From the NCBI GenBank assembly GCA_028871195.1, contig JAGWNT010000009.1:1-58299 (forward strand): DNA of 58,299 nucleotides. The letters are read 5' to 3'. The DNA is from REEB85 sp018971455 (GTDB lineage Bacteria; Pseudomonadota; Alphaproteobacteria; Acetobacterales; Acetobacteraceae). The notes below the pieces were generated by a model. That model saw only the letters and a program-made list of their open reading frames with translations, ran no database searches and had not been told where the DNA came from. The position numbers and the translations under genes were made by a program. The first letter of the stretch is position 1. The number at the start of each line of letters is the position of its first letter. Below, one piece after another: positions 7,719 through 19,564 of this stretch.

Positions 7719-9371
7719 ATGTTGATGGATTTGGCGAACAGCGACTTCGCGTTCCTGCCGCTCGGCGGGACCGGCGAGATCGGGATGAATCTGAACCTCT
7801 ACCGCTATGGCGGAAAATGGCTCGCGGTTGATTGCGGCATCGGCTTCGGCGGCGCGGAGTTGCCGGAGGTCGAGGTGATGATGCCGGATCCGGCCTTCCT
7901 CGCCGAGCGGCGGGACCGGCTGGTCGGCCTGGTGATCACGCACGCCCATGAGGACCATATCGGCGCGGTTGCCTGGCTGTGGCCGCAGCTGCGCTGCCCC
8001 GTCTATGCGACGCCGTTCGCCGCCGCCGTGCTGCGCCGCAAGCTTGGCGAGGTCGGGCTGGTGGCGCAGGTGAAGATCCACGTCATCGCGCCCGGCGGCA
8101 GCTTCGAGCTGGCGCCGTTCACCCTGCAATTCCTGCGCATGGCCCATTCCATCCCCGAGGCGCAGGCGCTGGTGATCCGCACGCCGGCCGGCATCGTGCT
8201 GCACACGGGCGACTTCAAGCTCGATCCCGAGCCGCTGGTCGGCCCGCGCAGCGACGAGGCGGCGCTGGCCGCCCTCGGCGAGGAGGGCGTGCTGGCGATG
8301 GTGTGCGATTCCACCAACGCCATGGTCGAGGGCCATTCCGGCTCGGAGGCCGATGTCCGGCGCAGCCTTGCCGCCCTGGTGCGCTCTCTGCGCGGACGGA
8401 TTGCGGTGACCTGCTTTGCCAGCAACGTGGCGCGCGTCGAGTCCGTCGCGCTCGCGGCCCGCGATGCCGGGCGCAGCGTGGCGGTTGTCGGCCGCTCGCT
8501 GCGCAATCTCGACGCCGCGGCGCGGGAATGCGGGTATCTGAAGGGCATCGCGCCGTTTCTCGGCGAGGATGCCGCCAACGACATCGAGGATGATCGGCTG
8601 CTCATTCTGGTGACCGGCAGCCAGGGCGAGCCGCGCAGCGCGCTGGCGCGCATCGCGCTCGACAGCCATCCGCGCATCGCCCTGGGCGAGGGGGACACGG
8701 TGGTGTTTAGCAGCCGCGTCATTCCCGGCAATGAGCGCGCCATCGGCACGGTGCAGGACAATCTGGTGCGCCGCGGCGTGCGCCTGATGACCGATACGGA
8801 CCACATGATCCACGTCTCGGGCCATCCGGCGCGGGACGAGCTGCGCAAGCTCTACCGGCTGGTCCGGCCGCGCTTCTCGGTGCCGGTGCATGGCGAGTGG
8901 CGCCATCTCTCGGCCCATGCGGAGCTGGCGCAGGAGGCCGGTGTGCCGCCGATCCTGCTCGAGGATGGCGACGTGCTGAGCCTGACGCCCGGCCGGCCGG
9001 AAGTGACCGACAGCGCGCCGGTGGGGCGCCTCGTCCTCGACGGTGGCCGGCTGGTGCCGCTCGGCGGGAAAGTGATGGGCGAGCGGCGGCGCATGCTGTT
9101 CAACGGGGTGGCGATCGCCTCGCTCGCGGTGGATGCGGCCGGCAAGGTGCGGGGCGCGCCGCGGCTCAGCGCGCCCGGGCTGTTCGACCCGGAAGACCCG
9201 GAAACCGCCCGCATCGCCGGCGAACTCGCGGCCGCCATTGATGAATTGCCGGCCGCGCTGCGGCGCGAGGATGCCGGACTGGCCGAGGCCGCGCGCGCTG
9301 CCCTGCGCCGATCCCTCGGGCGGCGGCTGCAGAAACGGCCGCTGGTGGATATCCATCTGTTGAGAGTGTGA
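7719..9371 (+). CDS. rnj: Ribonuclease J
   Basis: Metallo-beta-lactamase/beta-CASP ribonuclease with 5'-3' exonuclease and possibly endonuclease activity in RNA maturation and decay. The zinc motif HAHEDH sits near residue 74. Other motifs are HTGDFKLDPEP, TCFASNVARVE, TGSQGEPRSALARIA (about 298) and VHGEWRHL (about 389, where many homologues have Tyr for Trp). At 550 residues it matches the family. The ATG giving MLMDLANSDFAFLPLGGTGEIG was chosen; a second in-frame ATG is two codons on. The TGA overlaps the start of the next gene. Confidence 0.94.
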   Translation: MLMDLANSDFAFLPLGGTGEIGMNLNLYRYGGKWLAVDCGIGFGGAELPEVEVMMPDPAFLAERRDRLVGLVITHAHEDHIGAVAWLWPQLRCPVYATPFAAAVLRRKLGEVGLVAQVKIHVIAPGGSFELAPFTLQFLRMAHSIPEAQALVIRTPAGIVLHTGDFKLDPEPLVGPRSDEAALAALGEEGVLAMVCDSTNAMVEGHSGSEADVRRSLAALVRSLRGRIAVTCFASNVARVESVALAARDAGRSVAVVGRSLRNLDAAARECGYLKGIAPFLGEDAANDIEDDRLLILVTGSQGEPRSALARIALDSHPRIALGEGDTVVFSSRVIPGNERAIGTVQDNLVRRGVRLMTDTDHMIHVSGHPARDELRKLYRLVRPRFSVPVHGEWRHLSAHAELAQEAGVPPILLEDGDVLSLTPGRPEVTDSAPVGRLVLDGGRLVPLGGKVMGERRRMLFNGVAIASLAVDAAGKVRGAPRLSAPGLFDPEDPETARIAGELAAAIDELPAALRREDAGLAEAARAALRRSLGRRLQKRPLVDIHLLRV

Positions 9372-9634
9372 GCATGAACCCGTTCACCGGCGTCGCGCTG
9401 TACCTGATTATCTGGTGGACGCTTCTGTTCGCCGTGCTGCCCTTCGGCACGCGGCCGGTGGAAGACGCCGATGCGACCAGCGGCTGGCGGGGCGCGCCGG
9501 AGCGGCCGCTGATGTGGCGCAAGGTCGCGATCACCACGATTCTCGCGGCCGTGATCTGGGCGGGCTGCTACGTGGTCATCACCGGCCCGTGGCTGAGCTT
9601 CCGCAACGGCTGGCTGGCAATGCCCAACAAATAG
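9368..9634 (+). CDS. DUF1467 family small membrane protein
   Basis: An 88-residue protein with two hydrophobic helices (about residues 8-26 and 54-76) separated by a polar loop that contains FGTRPVEDAD and a Trp-Arg-Gly-Ala-Pro element. This is the pattern of the DUF1467 family, which lies beside RNase J or proS in many alphaproteobacteria. Its function is unknown. The GTG start overlaps the rnj TGA; an ATG two codons later is also possible. It appears to be the last gene of the nuo-to-rnj run, because terminator-like hairpins follow. Confidence 0.85.
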   Translation: MSMNPFTGVALYLIIWWTLLFAVLPFGTRPVEDADATSGWRGAPERPLMWRKVAITTILAAVIWAGCYVVITGPWLSFRNGWLAMPNK

Positions 9635-9661
9635 GATGTTGTGATTTTTTCATGGGCATAT

Positions 9662-9703
9662 CCGCCTGAAATTGGGCAAATCTCGTCTGAAAGGCGGTTT
9701 TTT
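9662..9703 (+). terminator. Candidate intrinsic terminator after the DUF1467 gene
   Basis: CCGCCT at 9662-9667 pairs with AGGCGG at 9692-9697, immediately followed by six T residues. The 24-base loop is large for a classical terminator, so it may be weak. Its position 28 bases after the stop fits the end of the nuo-birA-coaX-rnj transcript. Confidence 0.45.
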
Positions 9704-9734
9704 CATCAAATCTGGGGCGGAAAATCGTGGACGA

Positions 9735-9859
9735 GAGGATGGCCTCACGCCCTCATCACGACAGGACGAGGAGTTGCTCCTCTTCCTGCCGTGTGACTGG
9801 CGTTTCCTCCCTAAACTTGGCCCGCTGCGCCTTGAGGCGCGCGGGCCTTTCTTTTGTTT
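9735..9859 (+). ncRNA. Candidate structured small RNA with its own terminator
   Basis: Five nested stems form one long rod around a TTG loop at 9774-9776. GAGGA 9735-9739 pairs with TCCTC 9805-9809; ACGCC 9747-9751 with GGCGT 9799-9803; CACG 9757-9760 with CGTG 9790-9793; CAGG 9762-9765 with CCTG 9785-9788; GAGGAG 9768-9773 with CTCCTC 9777-9782. An intrinsic terminator follows ten bases later. No clear promoter was found and no RNA family was recognised. It could also be a leader or read-through element rather than a free RNA. Confidence 0.35.
9819..9859 (+). terminator. Strong intrinsic terminator
   Basis: A 12-base-pair GC-rich stem with one bulged T and a TTGA tetraloop (loop 9832-9835; arms 9819-9831 and 9836-9847) is followed by TTTCTTTTGTTT. 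It terminates plus-strand transcription 232 bases before proS, so proS probably has its own promoter downstream. Confidence 0.75.
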
Positions 9860-9898
9860 AACCAATGCCCATCACCGTGTCACGCAGTTTCGTGCGAT

Positions 9899-9926
9899 TT
9901 GAACGGAATTGGTGTGGTTTTATTTC
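9899..9926 (+). promoter_or_regulatory. Possible proS promoter
   Basis: TTGAAC at 9899-9904 and TATTTC at 9921-9926 are separated by 16 bases, just after the strong terminator. The match to the sigma-70 consensus is moderate, and it would leave a leader of about 160 bases. It is offered only because proS needs a promoter in this interval. Confidence 0.2.
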
Positions 9927-10091
9927 GTCTATTACTTGTGCGGCGCACAAAAACTCCCGACCCCGCCGGCCGGCGCGCGGGATGGCGGCGTTTCTTCACA
10001 CGGCACCTCAGGCTGGCGGATCGGTGCTGGCGGGGGCGGACGCAGCCCTGTAGGTTGCCGTTCCCTTGCTCAGCACGGACGCGAACGAACG

Positions 10092-11396
10092 ATGCGCCTC
10101 TCCCATAGCCTTGTGCCCACCCTGAAGGAAATCCCCGCCGAGGCGCAGATTGCCTCGCACCGGCTGATGCTGCGTGCCGGCCTGGTGCGCCAGACCGCGG
10201 CGGGCATCTATGCCTGGCTGCCGGCCGGATTGCGGGTGCTGACGGCGATCGGCCAGATCGTGCGCGAGGAGCAGAATGCCGCCGGCGCGCAGGAAATGCT
10301 GATGCCGACCATCCAGTCCGCCGAATTGTGGCGCACCAGCGGACGCTATGATGCCTACGGCCCCGAGATGCTGCGGCTGAAGGACCGGCACGGGCGGGAC
10401 CTGCTCTACGGCCCGACCAACGAGGAGATGATCACCGACATCTTCCGCAGCTCCGTCAAGTCGTACCGCGAGCTGCCGCAGAATCTTTACCATATCCAGT
10501 GGAAGTTTCGCGACGAGGTGCGGCCGCGCTTCGGCGTGATGCGCGGGCGCGAGTTCCTGATGAAGGACGCCTACAGCTTCGACCTCGACTACGAGGGCGC
10601 CGTGGTGAGCTACCGGCGCATGATGCTGGCCTATATGCGCACCTTCCAGCGGCTCGGGCTGAAGGCGATTCCGATGGCCGCCGAGAGCGGGCCGATCGGC
10701 GGCAACCTCAGCCACGAATTCATCATTCTCGCGCCGACCGGCGAGAGTGCGGTGTACTACGACGCCGCCTTCGAGAAGAACGACTACATGGGCGATGCGT
10801 TCTCCCATGACAGCCCGGCGGACCTCGAGCGCTTCTTCGCGCTGATGACGGGCAGCTATGCCGCGACCGACGAGAAGCATGATGCCGGCGCCTGGGCCGA
10901 CGTTGCCGAGAAGCGCGAGGGCCGCGGCATCGAGGTCGGCCACATATTCTATTTCGGCACCAAATACAGCGAACCGATGGGCCTGTCCGTCGCCGGGCCG
11001 GATGGCCGCTCGGTGGCGCCGCACATGGGCAGCTACGGCATCGGCGTGTCGCGCCTGGTCGGCGCGATCATCGAGGCATCGCATGACGAGGCCGGCATTA
11101 TCTGGCCGGACAGCGTGGCGCCCTGGCGGGCGGCGATCCTCAACCTCAAGAGCGGCGATGCGACCTGCGATGCGCTGTGCGAGAGCCTGTATGCGAAGTT
11201 CGCGGGCCAGGCGCTCTATGACGACCGGGCCGAGCGGGCGGGGGCGAAGTTCGCCGATGCCGACCTCATGGGGCATCCCTGGCAGATCATTGTCGGCCCG
11301 CGCGGTGCGGCAACCGGCATGGTGGAGCTGAAGCGGCGGGCGAGCGGGGAGCGGGTGGAGATGCCGGTGGACGCGGCGCTGGCAAAGCTTCTGTAG
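10092..11396 (+). CDS. proS: Prolyl-tRNA synthetase, alphaproteobacterial short type
   Basis: Charges tRNA-Pro with proline in the cytoplasm. It is a class II synthetase: motif 2 lies around FRDEVRPRFGVMRGREF (about residue 140) and motif 3 around GSYGIGVSRLVGAI (about 311). A C-terminal anticodon-binding domain follows. At 434 residues it lacks the roughly 180-residue editing insertion of the E. coli enzyme, which is normal for alphaproteobacteria. The ATG giving MRLSHSLVPTLKEIP was chosen; an upstream in-frame extension has no homologous character. Confidence 0.95.
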   Translation: MRLSHSLVPTLKEIPAEAQIASHRLMLRAGLVRQTAAGIYAWLPAGLRVLTAIGQIVREEQNAAGAQEMLMPTIQSAELWRTSGRYDAYGPEMLRLKDRHGRDLLYGPTNEEMITDIFRSSVKSYRELPQNLYHIQWKFRDEVRPRFGVMRGREFLMKDAYSFDLDYEGAVVSYRRMMLAYMRTFQRLGLKAIPMAAESGPIGGNLSHEFIILAPTGESAVYYDAAFEKNDYMGDAFSHDSPADLERFFALMTGSYAATDEKHDAGAWADVAEKREGRGIEVGHIFYFGTKYSEPMGLSVAGPDGRSVAPHMGSYGIGVSRLVGAIIEASHDEAGIIWPDSVAPWRAAILNLKSGDATCDALCESLYAKFAGQALYDDRAERAGAKFADADLMGHPWQIIVGPRGAATGMVELKRRASGERVEMPVDAALAKLL

Positions 11397-11503
11397 CGCA
11401 CGGAGCCGACCGGATGGTTCACCATGTGGCAGTGCGCTAGCTCGATGTCGTGGGCGGGATCAGCCGGCGGGGTGACGGCTCTTTCGGCAGTGGAGTCCTA
11501 GCA

Positions 11504-12757
11504 GTGTTCGGCGCCTTCGAGCGGATGGTCGCAGGGCGCTACCTGCGGGCGCGCAAGGGTGAGCGGTTCGTCTCGATCATCGCCGTCTTCTCGCTGGTCG
11601 GCATCGCGCTCGGCGTTGCCACGCTGATCGTCGTGACCTCGGTGATGTCCGGCTTTCAGACCGCGCTGGTGACCCGTGCGCTCGGCGTCAACGGCCATGT
11701 CAGCATCGAGGCGACGGCGGGCCAGCGCATTGCCGGCTTCGCGCCGCTCGTCGCACGCATGCGCGCGGTGCCGGGCGTCGTTTCGGTGCTGCCGGTGCTC
11801 GACGGGCAGGCCCTGCTGACCACCGACCAGGGCGGGGCGCGCGGCGGGCTGGTGCGCGGCGTGACCCAGGGCGATCTGCGGGGGCTGCATGCCATCAGCG
11901 ACCATATCATCGCCGGCAGCCTCGATGCTTTTGCCGGAGATGATGCGATCGCCGTGGGCGCCGGCATCGCCGCCTTCTACCGCCTGGGCATCGGCAGCCG
12001 GATCACGCTGATCTCGCCGCAGGGGGCAGCGACGGCCTTCGGCTCGGTGCCGCGCGTGCGCGCCTTCAAGGTGGTGGCGATCTTCGATGCCGGGCTCAGC
12101 GACTACAATAACGGCGTGGTCTTCCTGCCGCTGGCGATGGCGCAGATCTTCTTCCAGATGCCCGATGCGGTGACGGGGTTTCAGATCCGCGTGGCCGATC
12201 CGGCGCATGTCGAGGCCGTGCTGCCGGCGCTGGCGAACATCCTGCGCGGGCGCAACCTGCTGCTGCGCGACTGGCGGCACGCCAATGACCAGATCGTCAG
12301 CGTGCTCCAGGTGCAGAAGGACACGATGTTCATCGTGCTCGGCATGATCGTACTGGTCGCAGCCTTCAACGTCATCTCCTCGCTCATCATGCTGGTGAAG
12401 GATAAGCGGGCCGATATCGCGGTGCTGCGCACGATCGGCGCCGGCACCGGCGCGATCCTGCGCATCTTTCTCATGTGCGGCGCCTTTGTCGGCGTTTCCG
12501 GCACAGCGATCGGCACGGTGATCGGCGTCGTCTTCTGCCGCAATATCGTCGCCGTGCAGCATGTCGTCGAGCGCATCACGGGCGGGCAGGTTTTCGATTC
12601 CTCGGTGTTCATGCTGACCGAGTTGCCGAACACGATCGACTGGGGCGATGTCTGGCGCGTGGTCGCGCTCGGGCTCGTGCTGTCACTGCTCGCGACGCTC
12701 TACCCGAGCTGGCGGGCGGCGCGCACCGACCCGGTGGAGGCGTTGCGCCATGGCTGA
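11504..12757 (+). CDS. lolC: Lipoprotein-releasing ABC transporter permease LolC/E
   Basis: Inner-membrane permease that, with LolD, releases outer-membrane lipoproteins to the carrier LolA. The GTG start gives MFGAFERMVAGRYLRARKGE, the standard family N-terminus. The first helix (about residues 25-47) is followed by a periplasmic MacB-like domain and then three C-terminal helices of the FtsX type (about 270-410). At 417 residues the length is normal. The stop lies inside the start of lolD (8-base overlap). One permease gene is present, as is usual where a single LolC/E-type (LolF) homodimer replaces separate LolC and LolE. Confidence 0.92.
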   Translation: MFGAFERMVAGRYLRARKGERFVSIIAVFSLVGIALGVATLIVVTSVMSGFQTALVTRALGVNGHVSIEATAGQRIAGFAPLVARMRAVPGVVSVLPVLDGQALLTTDQGGARGGLVRGVTQGDLRGLHAISDHIIAGSLDAFAGDDAIAVGAGIAAFYRLGIGSRITLISPQGAATAFGSVPRVRAFKVVAIFDAGLSDYNNGVVFLPLAMAQIFFQMPDAVTGFQIRVADPAHVEAVLPALANILRGRNLLLRDWRHANDQIVSVLQVQKDTMFIVLGMIVLVAAFNVISSLIMLVKDKRADIAVLRTIGAGTGAILRIFLMCGAFVGVSGTAIGTVIGVVFCRNIVAVQHVVERITGGQVFDSSVFMLTELPNTIDWGDVWRVVALGLVLSLLATLYPSWRAARTDPVEALRHG

Positions 12758-13427
12758 GCCGCTGGAACTGCGCGATGTGCGACGGACCTATCGCAGCGAT
12801 GCGGGCGATCTTCCGGTGCTGCGGGGGGTCGATCTCACCCTGCGCGCCGGCGAGATCGTGGCTCTGGTGGCGCCGTCCGGCACCGGAAAATCGACCCTGC
12901 TGCATCTGGCCGGACTGCTCGAACAGCCCGATGGCGGCCAGGTGCTGATTGCCGGGCGGGATGGCGGGGCGGCCCCGGACAGCGAGCGCACTGCGCTGCG
13001 GCGCGACAGGATCGGTTTCGTCTACCAGTTCCACCATCTGCTGGGCGAGTTCTCCGCGCTCGAGAACGTCATCCTGCCGCAGATGATTGCCGGCCGGTCG
13101 CGTGGCGAGGCCGCGGCACGCGCGGCCGGGCTGCTGGGCGCTTTCGGTCTGGCGGCGCGGGTGGGCCACCTGCCAGGCAAGCTGTCCGGCGGCGAGCAGC
13201 AGCGCGTCGCCATCGCGCGCGCGCTGGCCAATGCCCCGATGATCCTGCTCGCCGACGAACCCACCGGCAATCTCGATGCCGGCACCGCGGCGCTGGTGTT
13301 CGAGGAATTGTTGCAGACCGCGCGCACCCACGGGGTGGCCGCGCTGATCGCCACCCACAACGCCGATCTGGCGGCGCGGATGGACCGTACGGTGACGCTG
13401 CATGAAGGGCGGATCGTGGCCTGCTGA
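12750..13427 (+). CDS. lolD: Lipoprotein-releasing ABC transporter ATPase
   Basis: Cytoplasmic ATPase of the Lol release complex. Walker A APSGTGKST is near residue 41, the signature LSGGEQQRVAIARAL near 145 and Walker B with the catalytic Glu in ILLADEPTGNLD near 165; the switch His follows in ATHN. At 225 residues it is a stand-alone nucleotide-binding domain of the usual length. The ATG overlapping the lolC end was chosen. It is cotranscribed with lolC. Confidence 0.93.
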   Translation: MAEPLELRDVRRTYRSDAGDLPVLRGVDLTLRAGEIVALVAPSGTGKSTLLHLAGLLEQPDGGQVLIAGRDGGAAPDSERTALRRDRIGFVYQFHHLLGEFSALENVILPQMIAGRSRGEAAARAAGLLGAFGLAARVGHLPGKLSGGEQQRVAIARALANAPMILLADEPTGNLDAGTAALVFEELLQTARTHGVAALIATHNADLAARMDRTVTLHEGRIVAC

Positions 13428-13485
13428 ACCGGGGACCAGGGCTTCGCGCGGCCTCGCCCACCGCAACGACGCGGCCCGGCATGCC

Positions 13486-13514
13486 TTCGCCTGCCGCCGG
13501 CTGGCGGGTATAGT
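13486..13514 (+). promoter_or_regulatory. Candidate dnaE promoter
   Basis: TTCGCC at 13486-13491 and TATAGT at 13509-13514 are separated by 17 bases. The -10 box is a good match and the -35 box is poor. The expected start point is about 20 bases before the dnaE ATG. Confidence 0.4.
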
Positions 13515-13543
13515 CGCCCGCTCGTCGGCGCAGCCGCCACGCC

Positions 13544-16978
<3,435 letters not shown>

Positions 16979-17101
16979 CCCGGCCGTGCGCGTCGCGACC
17001 GGCCCTGCTTCCGCCGGCGATCTGCGCCGGGTGGGGGGACATGATCGCCTGGCGGCATCGCAGCCACTGGGCGGTTCGCTATCAGACAGTCGAGGAACGT
17101 C

Positions 17102-18424
17102 ATGATGCATAGTGCGGCAAGCCGGGCAGCGCGAATTCTCGGGACGATCAAAAGCAATACGGCCCTCCTGTTCTGGGACCCGGAGCGGTTTGGACGCAAT
17201 CTGCTTCAGGTCACCAACCCGCGGCTTTTCGAACAGCGCCTGGTTGACATCATGAACGCCGTCCCGATGCATGTTCGCGTCGACCCGGCGCCGGACGCGC
17301 CAGTCCGGCTGAATGTTCTGGATTCCGCATGGTCGAAATCGGGGATGACGGGAGGGCCGAACACCGTCATCAACCTCGCCCTTCGTGTCGCGCAACGCGG
17401 CATTCCGGTGCGCCTGATCTCCACCGTCCAGGCCGCCACGATTGATCCGGCGTGGTTTCGCAACCACGCGGGCTCGCTTCTCGGCGGGCCGGACGTGCCC
17501 GAGATATCGATCGCAACCGCGGCGGACCCGAACAACCCCTTGCCGCTCGGCCATCGGGACGTATTCCTCGCCACCCATTGGTCAACGGCGCAGCAGCTGA
17601 AGCCGGTGCTTCCGCAACTGCCCATCCGCGAATTTTTTTACATGCTGCAGGAATTCGAGCCGGCTTTTTATCCGTGGTCCGGAAATTTTGCGCTGGCGCT
17701 GGAGACGTACGGCATGGATTTCTGGCCGATCATCAATGAGGCCATGCTGGCCGATTATCTGTTCAGCCAGCCCCTCGGACGGCTCATGGATGGCGTGATC
17801 CGGGATCGCGCTGTTGTGTTCGAGCCGGCCGTCGACAAGGACGTGTTTTTTGTCGGACCGCCGGATGCGCGGCCACGGCCGAAGCGCCTGCTGTTTTATG
17901 CGCGGCCGACCAACACGCGAAACATGTTTGGCCTCGGCCTCATGGCCCTGCGCCATGCCGCCGCCTCTCCGGCCTTCGCGGGATGGGAGTTCCTGTCGAT
18001 CGGAAGCCGAGGCAGCGTGCCGGATCTCCAGCTGGGGCATGGACACGTGCTGCGCCGCGCGCCGTGGGTGGATTATGCGGGCTATGGGGATTTGTTACGC
18101 CAGGCGGATTTGCTTTTTTGTCCGATGCTGTCGCCCCATACCAGTTATCCGGTCCTGGAGATGGCGGCGTGCGGAGGATTTTCGGTCACCAACACCTTCG
18201 CGACGAAGACGCAGGGCAAGATCGCGGCCCTGTCGCCCAATATCATTGCCGTGGAGCCCACGCTCGAGGGGTTTGCGGCCGGCCTGGTCGAGGCTGCCGG
18301 AAAAGTCGCCGACGGTCTCCCGCGCCATTCGGCATTGAACATGGCGCGGGACTGGGCGGCGACGCTGGACCCCGCGGCCTCCCGGGTCGTCGATATCATC
18401 CGGTCGATGCAGGGGGCGATGTGA
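17102..18424 (+). CDS. WsaF-like glycosyltransferase
   Basis: A 440-residue protein resembling the rhamnosyltransferase WsaF family used in surface polysaccharide or S-layer glycan synthesis. Support comes from GGPNTVINLALRVAQRG (about residue 84), the segment FYMLQEFEPAFYPWSG (about 180) and the C-terminal FYARPTNTRNMFGLGLMAL plus a nucleotide-sugar-site-like CPMLSPHTSYPVLEMAACGG. No signal peptide is seen, so it is probably cytoplasmic. The gene has several T-runs and looks less GC-rich than dnaE before it, which hints at transfer. It stands alone and the acceptor is unknown. A general GT4 enzyme is the alternative. Confidence 0.65.
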   Translation: MMHSAASRAARILGTIKSNTALLFWDPERFGRNLLQVTNPRLFEQRLVDIMNAVPMHVRVDPAPDAPVRLNVLDSAWSKSGMTGGPNTVINLALRVAQRGIPVRLISTVQAATIDPAWFRNHAGSLLGGPDVPEISIATAADPNNPLPLGHRDVFLATHWSTAQQLKPVLPQLPIREFFYMLQEFEPAFYPWSGNFALALETYGMDFWPIINEAMLADYLFSQPLGRLMDGVIRDRAVVFEPAVDKDVFFVGPPDARPRPKRLLFYARPTNTRNMFGLGLMALRHAAASPAFAGWEFLSIGSRGSVPDLQLGHGHVLRRAPWVDYAGYGDLLRQADLLFCPMLSPHTSYPVLEMAACGGFSVTNTFATKTQGKIAALSPNIIAVEPTLEGFAAGLVEAAGKVADGLPRHSALNMARDWAATLDPAASRVVDIIRSMQGAM

Positions 18425-18546
18425 CGTCCTCGCGGCCATCGGCGCGCAAAACGGGAAGGGCCGGGTGAGCGGCCGCCATGTGCCACGCAATTTGCGGTCA
18501 ACCAGAAGCAAATTTCACAATGGCGGAGAATTGAGTGGGTCTTGGC

Positions 18547-19389
18547 CTATCCCGCCCCGGGCTGCGTGGCGCCGGGAAAGCCAAGCTCTGCCGATAGCCG
18601 CTGCGCCGCCTCGCGCACCTGCGCCGCCTTCTCCTGGACGTTGTGCAGGGAGAGGCGCCAGATCGGCCCGGAAACGCCGATGACGCCGGTGACCTTGCCG
18701 GTGAAATCGCGCACCGGCACGGCCACGCAACGGACTTCGGGATCGAACTCGCCGTCGTCGAAGGCAATGCCGGTGCGCCGGATCTCGTCGAGCTGCTGGC
18801 GAAGCTGGTCGGCGTCGACCACGGTTTTCGGCGAAAGCGGGCGCCGCTCGACAATTGCGAGGTAACGCTCAAGCTGGGCCGGATCGAGCGAGGCGAGCAG
18901 CGCCTTGCCGAGCCCGGTGCAGTAGGCCGGCCGCAGCAGCCCGACATTGCTGACCATCTGGAATGCGCCGGCGCCCGGGGTCTTGGCGAGCACGACCACG
19001 CTGTCGCCTGACCAGACGCCGAAATGGCCGGTCTCGCCGGTTGCCGCGGACAGCCCCTCCAGCACCGGCGTCACCACGCCGACAAGCTCGACATCGTCGC
19101 GCGCGGCAGCCGCCAGCGCGAAGAGCGGCCGGCCGATGTGGTAGCGCCGGGTCTCGCGCTGCTGCTTGACGTAGCCCAGCGAGACCATCGTCTGGATCAG
19201 ATGAAAGGCCGTGCTGTTGTGCAGGCCGAGCCGCCGGCCAAGCTCGGAGAGGGCAATGCCGTCGCGGCTGCGCGCGACCTCTTCCAGAATGGCGAAGGCC
19301 CGCTCGATGGATTGGATGCCGCCCCGCTCGCGCGCCTCCTCCTCGGGGGCGCCGGCGGCGAGCCGGGTGCCGGCTTTGGCTGAGGCCAT
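18547..19389 (-). CDS. IclR-family transcriptional regulator
   Basis: A 280-residue regulator with an N-terminal winged HTH (about residues 20-85; SIERAFAILEEVAR then LSELGRRLGLHNSTAFHLIQTM) and a C-terminal effector-binding domain typical of IclR (GLGKALLASLDPAQ, then AVPVRDFTGKVTGVIGVSGP). IclR proteins usually control adjacent catabolic genes in response to small organic acids. It is divergent from the thiamine-diphosphate enzyme gene with 175 bases between them, so it probably regulates that operon and itself. The ATG giving MASAKAGTRL was chosen; an upstream ATG would add 23 unlikely residues. Confidence 0.88.
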   Translation of the reverse strand: MASAKAGTRLAAGAPEEEARERGGIQSIERAFAILEEVARSRDGIALSELGRRLGLHNSTAFHLIQTMVSLGYVKQQRETRRYHIGRPLFALAAAARDDVELVGVVTPVLEGLSAATGETGHFGVWSGDSVVVLAKTPGAGAFQMVSNVGLLRPAYCTGLGKALLASLDPAQLERYLAIVERRPLSPKTVVDADQLRQQLDEIRRTGIAFDDGEFDPEVRCVAVPVRDFTGKVTGVIGVSGPIWRLSLHNVQEKAAQVREAAQRLSAELGFPGATQPGAG

Positions 19390-19513
19390 GGGAACCTGTC
19401 TCCAAGAAAGTCGCGCATCGCGTCGAAAACCCGCCGGGGGCCGGCGCTGGGCAGCCATCCTAGCGGGGGGCCGGGCTTTCCCGGAACGCTTCCCCCGCTT
19501 GTGATTTCACAGT

Positions 19514-19533
19514 ATTGCATGATATGCAGCAAT
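19514..19533. promoter_or_regulatory. Candidate IclR operator
   Basis: An inverted repeat with arms ATTGC and GCAAT (10-base spacer ATGATATGCA) lies in an AT-rich patch between the divergent IclR gene and the thiamine-diphosphate enzyme, 31 bases before the latter's ATG. It is the only AT-rich palindrome in that interval. Assignment to IclR is inference. Confidence 0.35.
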
Positions 19534-19564
19534 GTTGAATGATCGATCGGGCAAGGGGGGCACC

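Larger units (their letters stand above)
9635..10091. other. 457-base intergenic region before proS
   Basis: No convincing protein gene lies here. A 76-codon frame across it has no recognisable features. The stretch holds a terminator-like stem near its start, a long nested stem, a strong intrinsic terminator and a possible weak promoter for proS. These are listed separately. The last 130 bases before proS are GC-rich with no further structure that I can support. Confidence 0.8.

Noticed and set aside
9672..9902. 76-codon plus-strand frame before proS
   Set aside because: It runs through the nested stem and the strong terminator and has no recognisable protein features.
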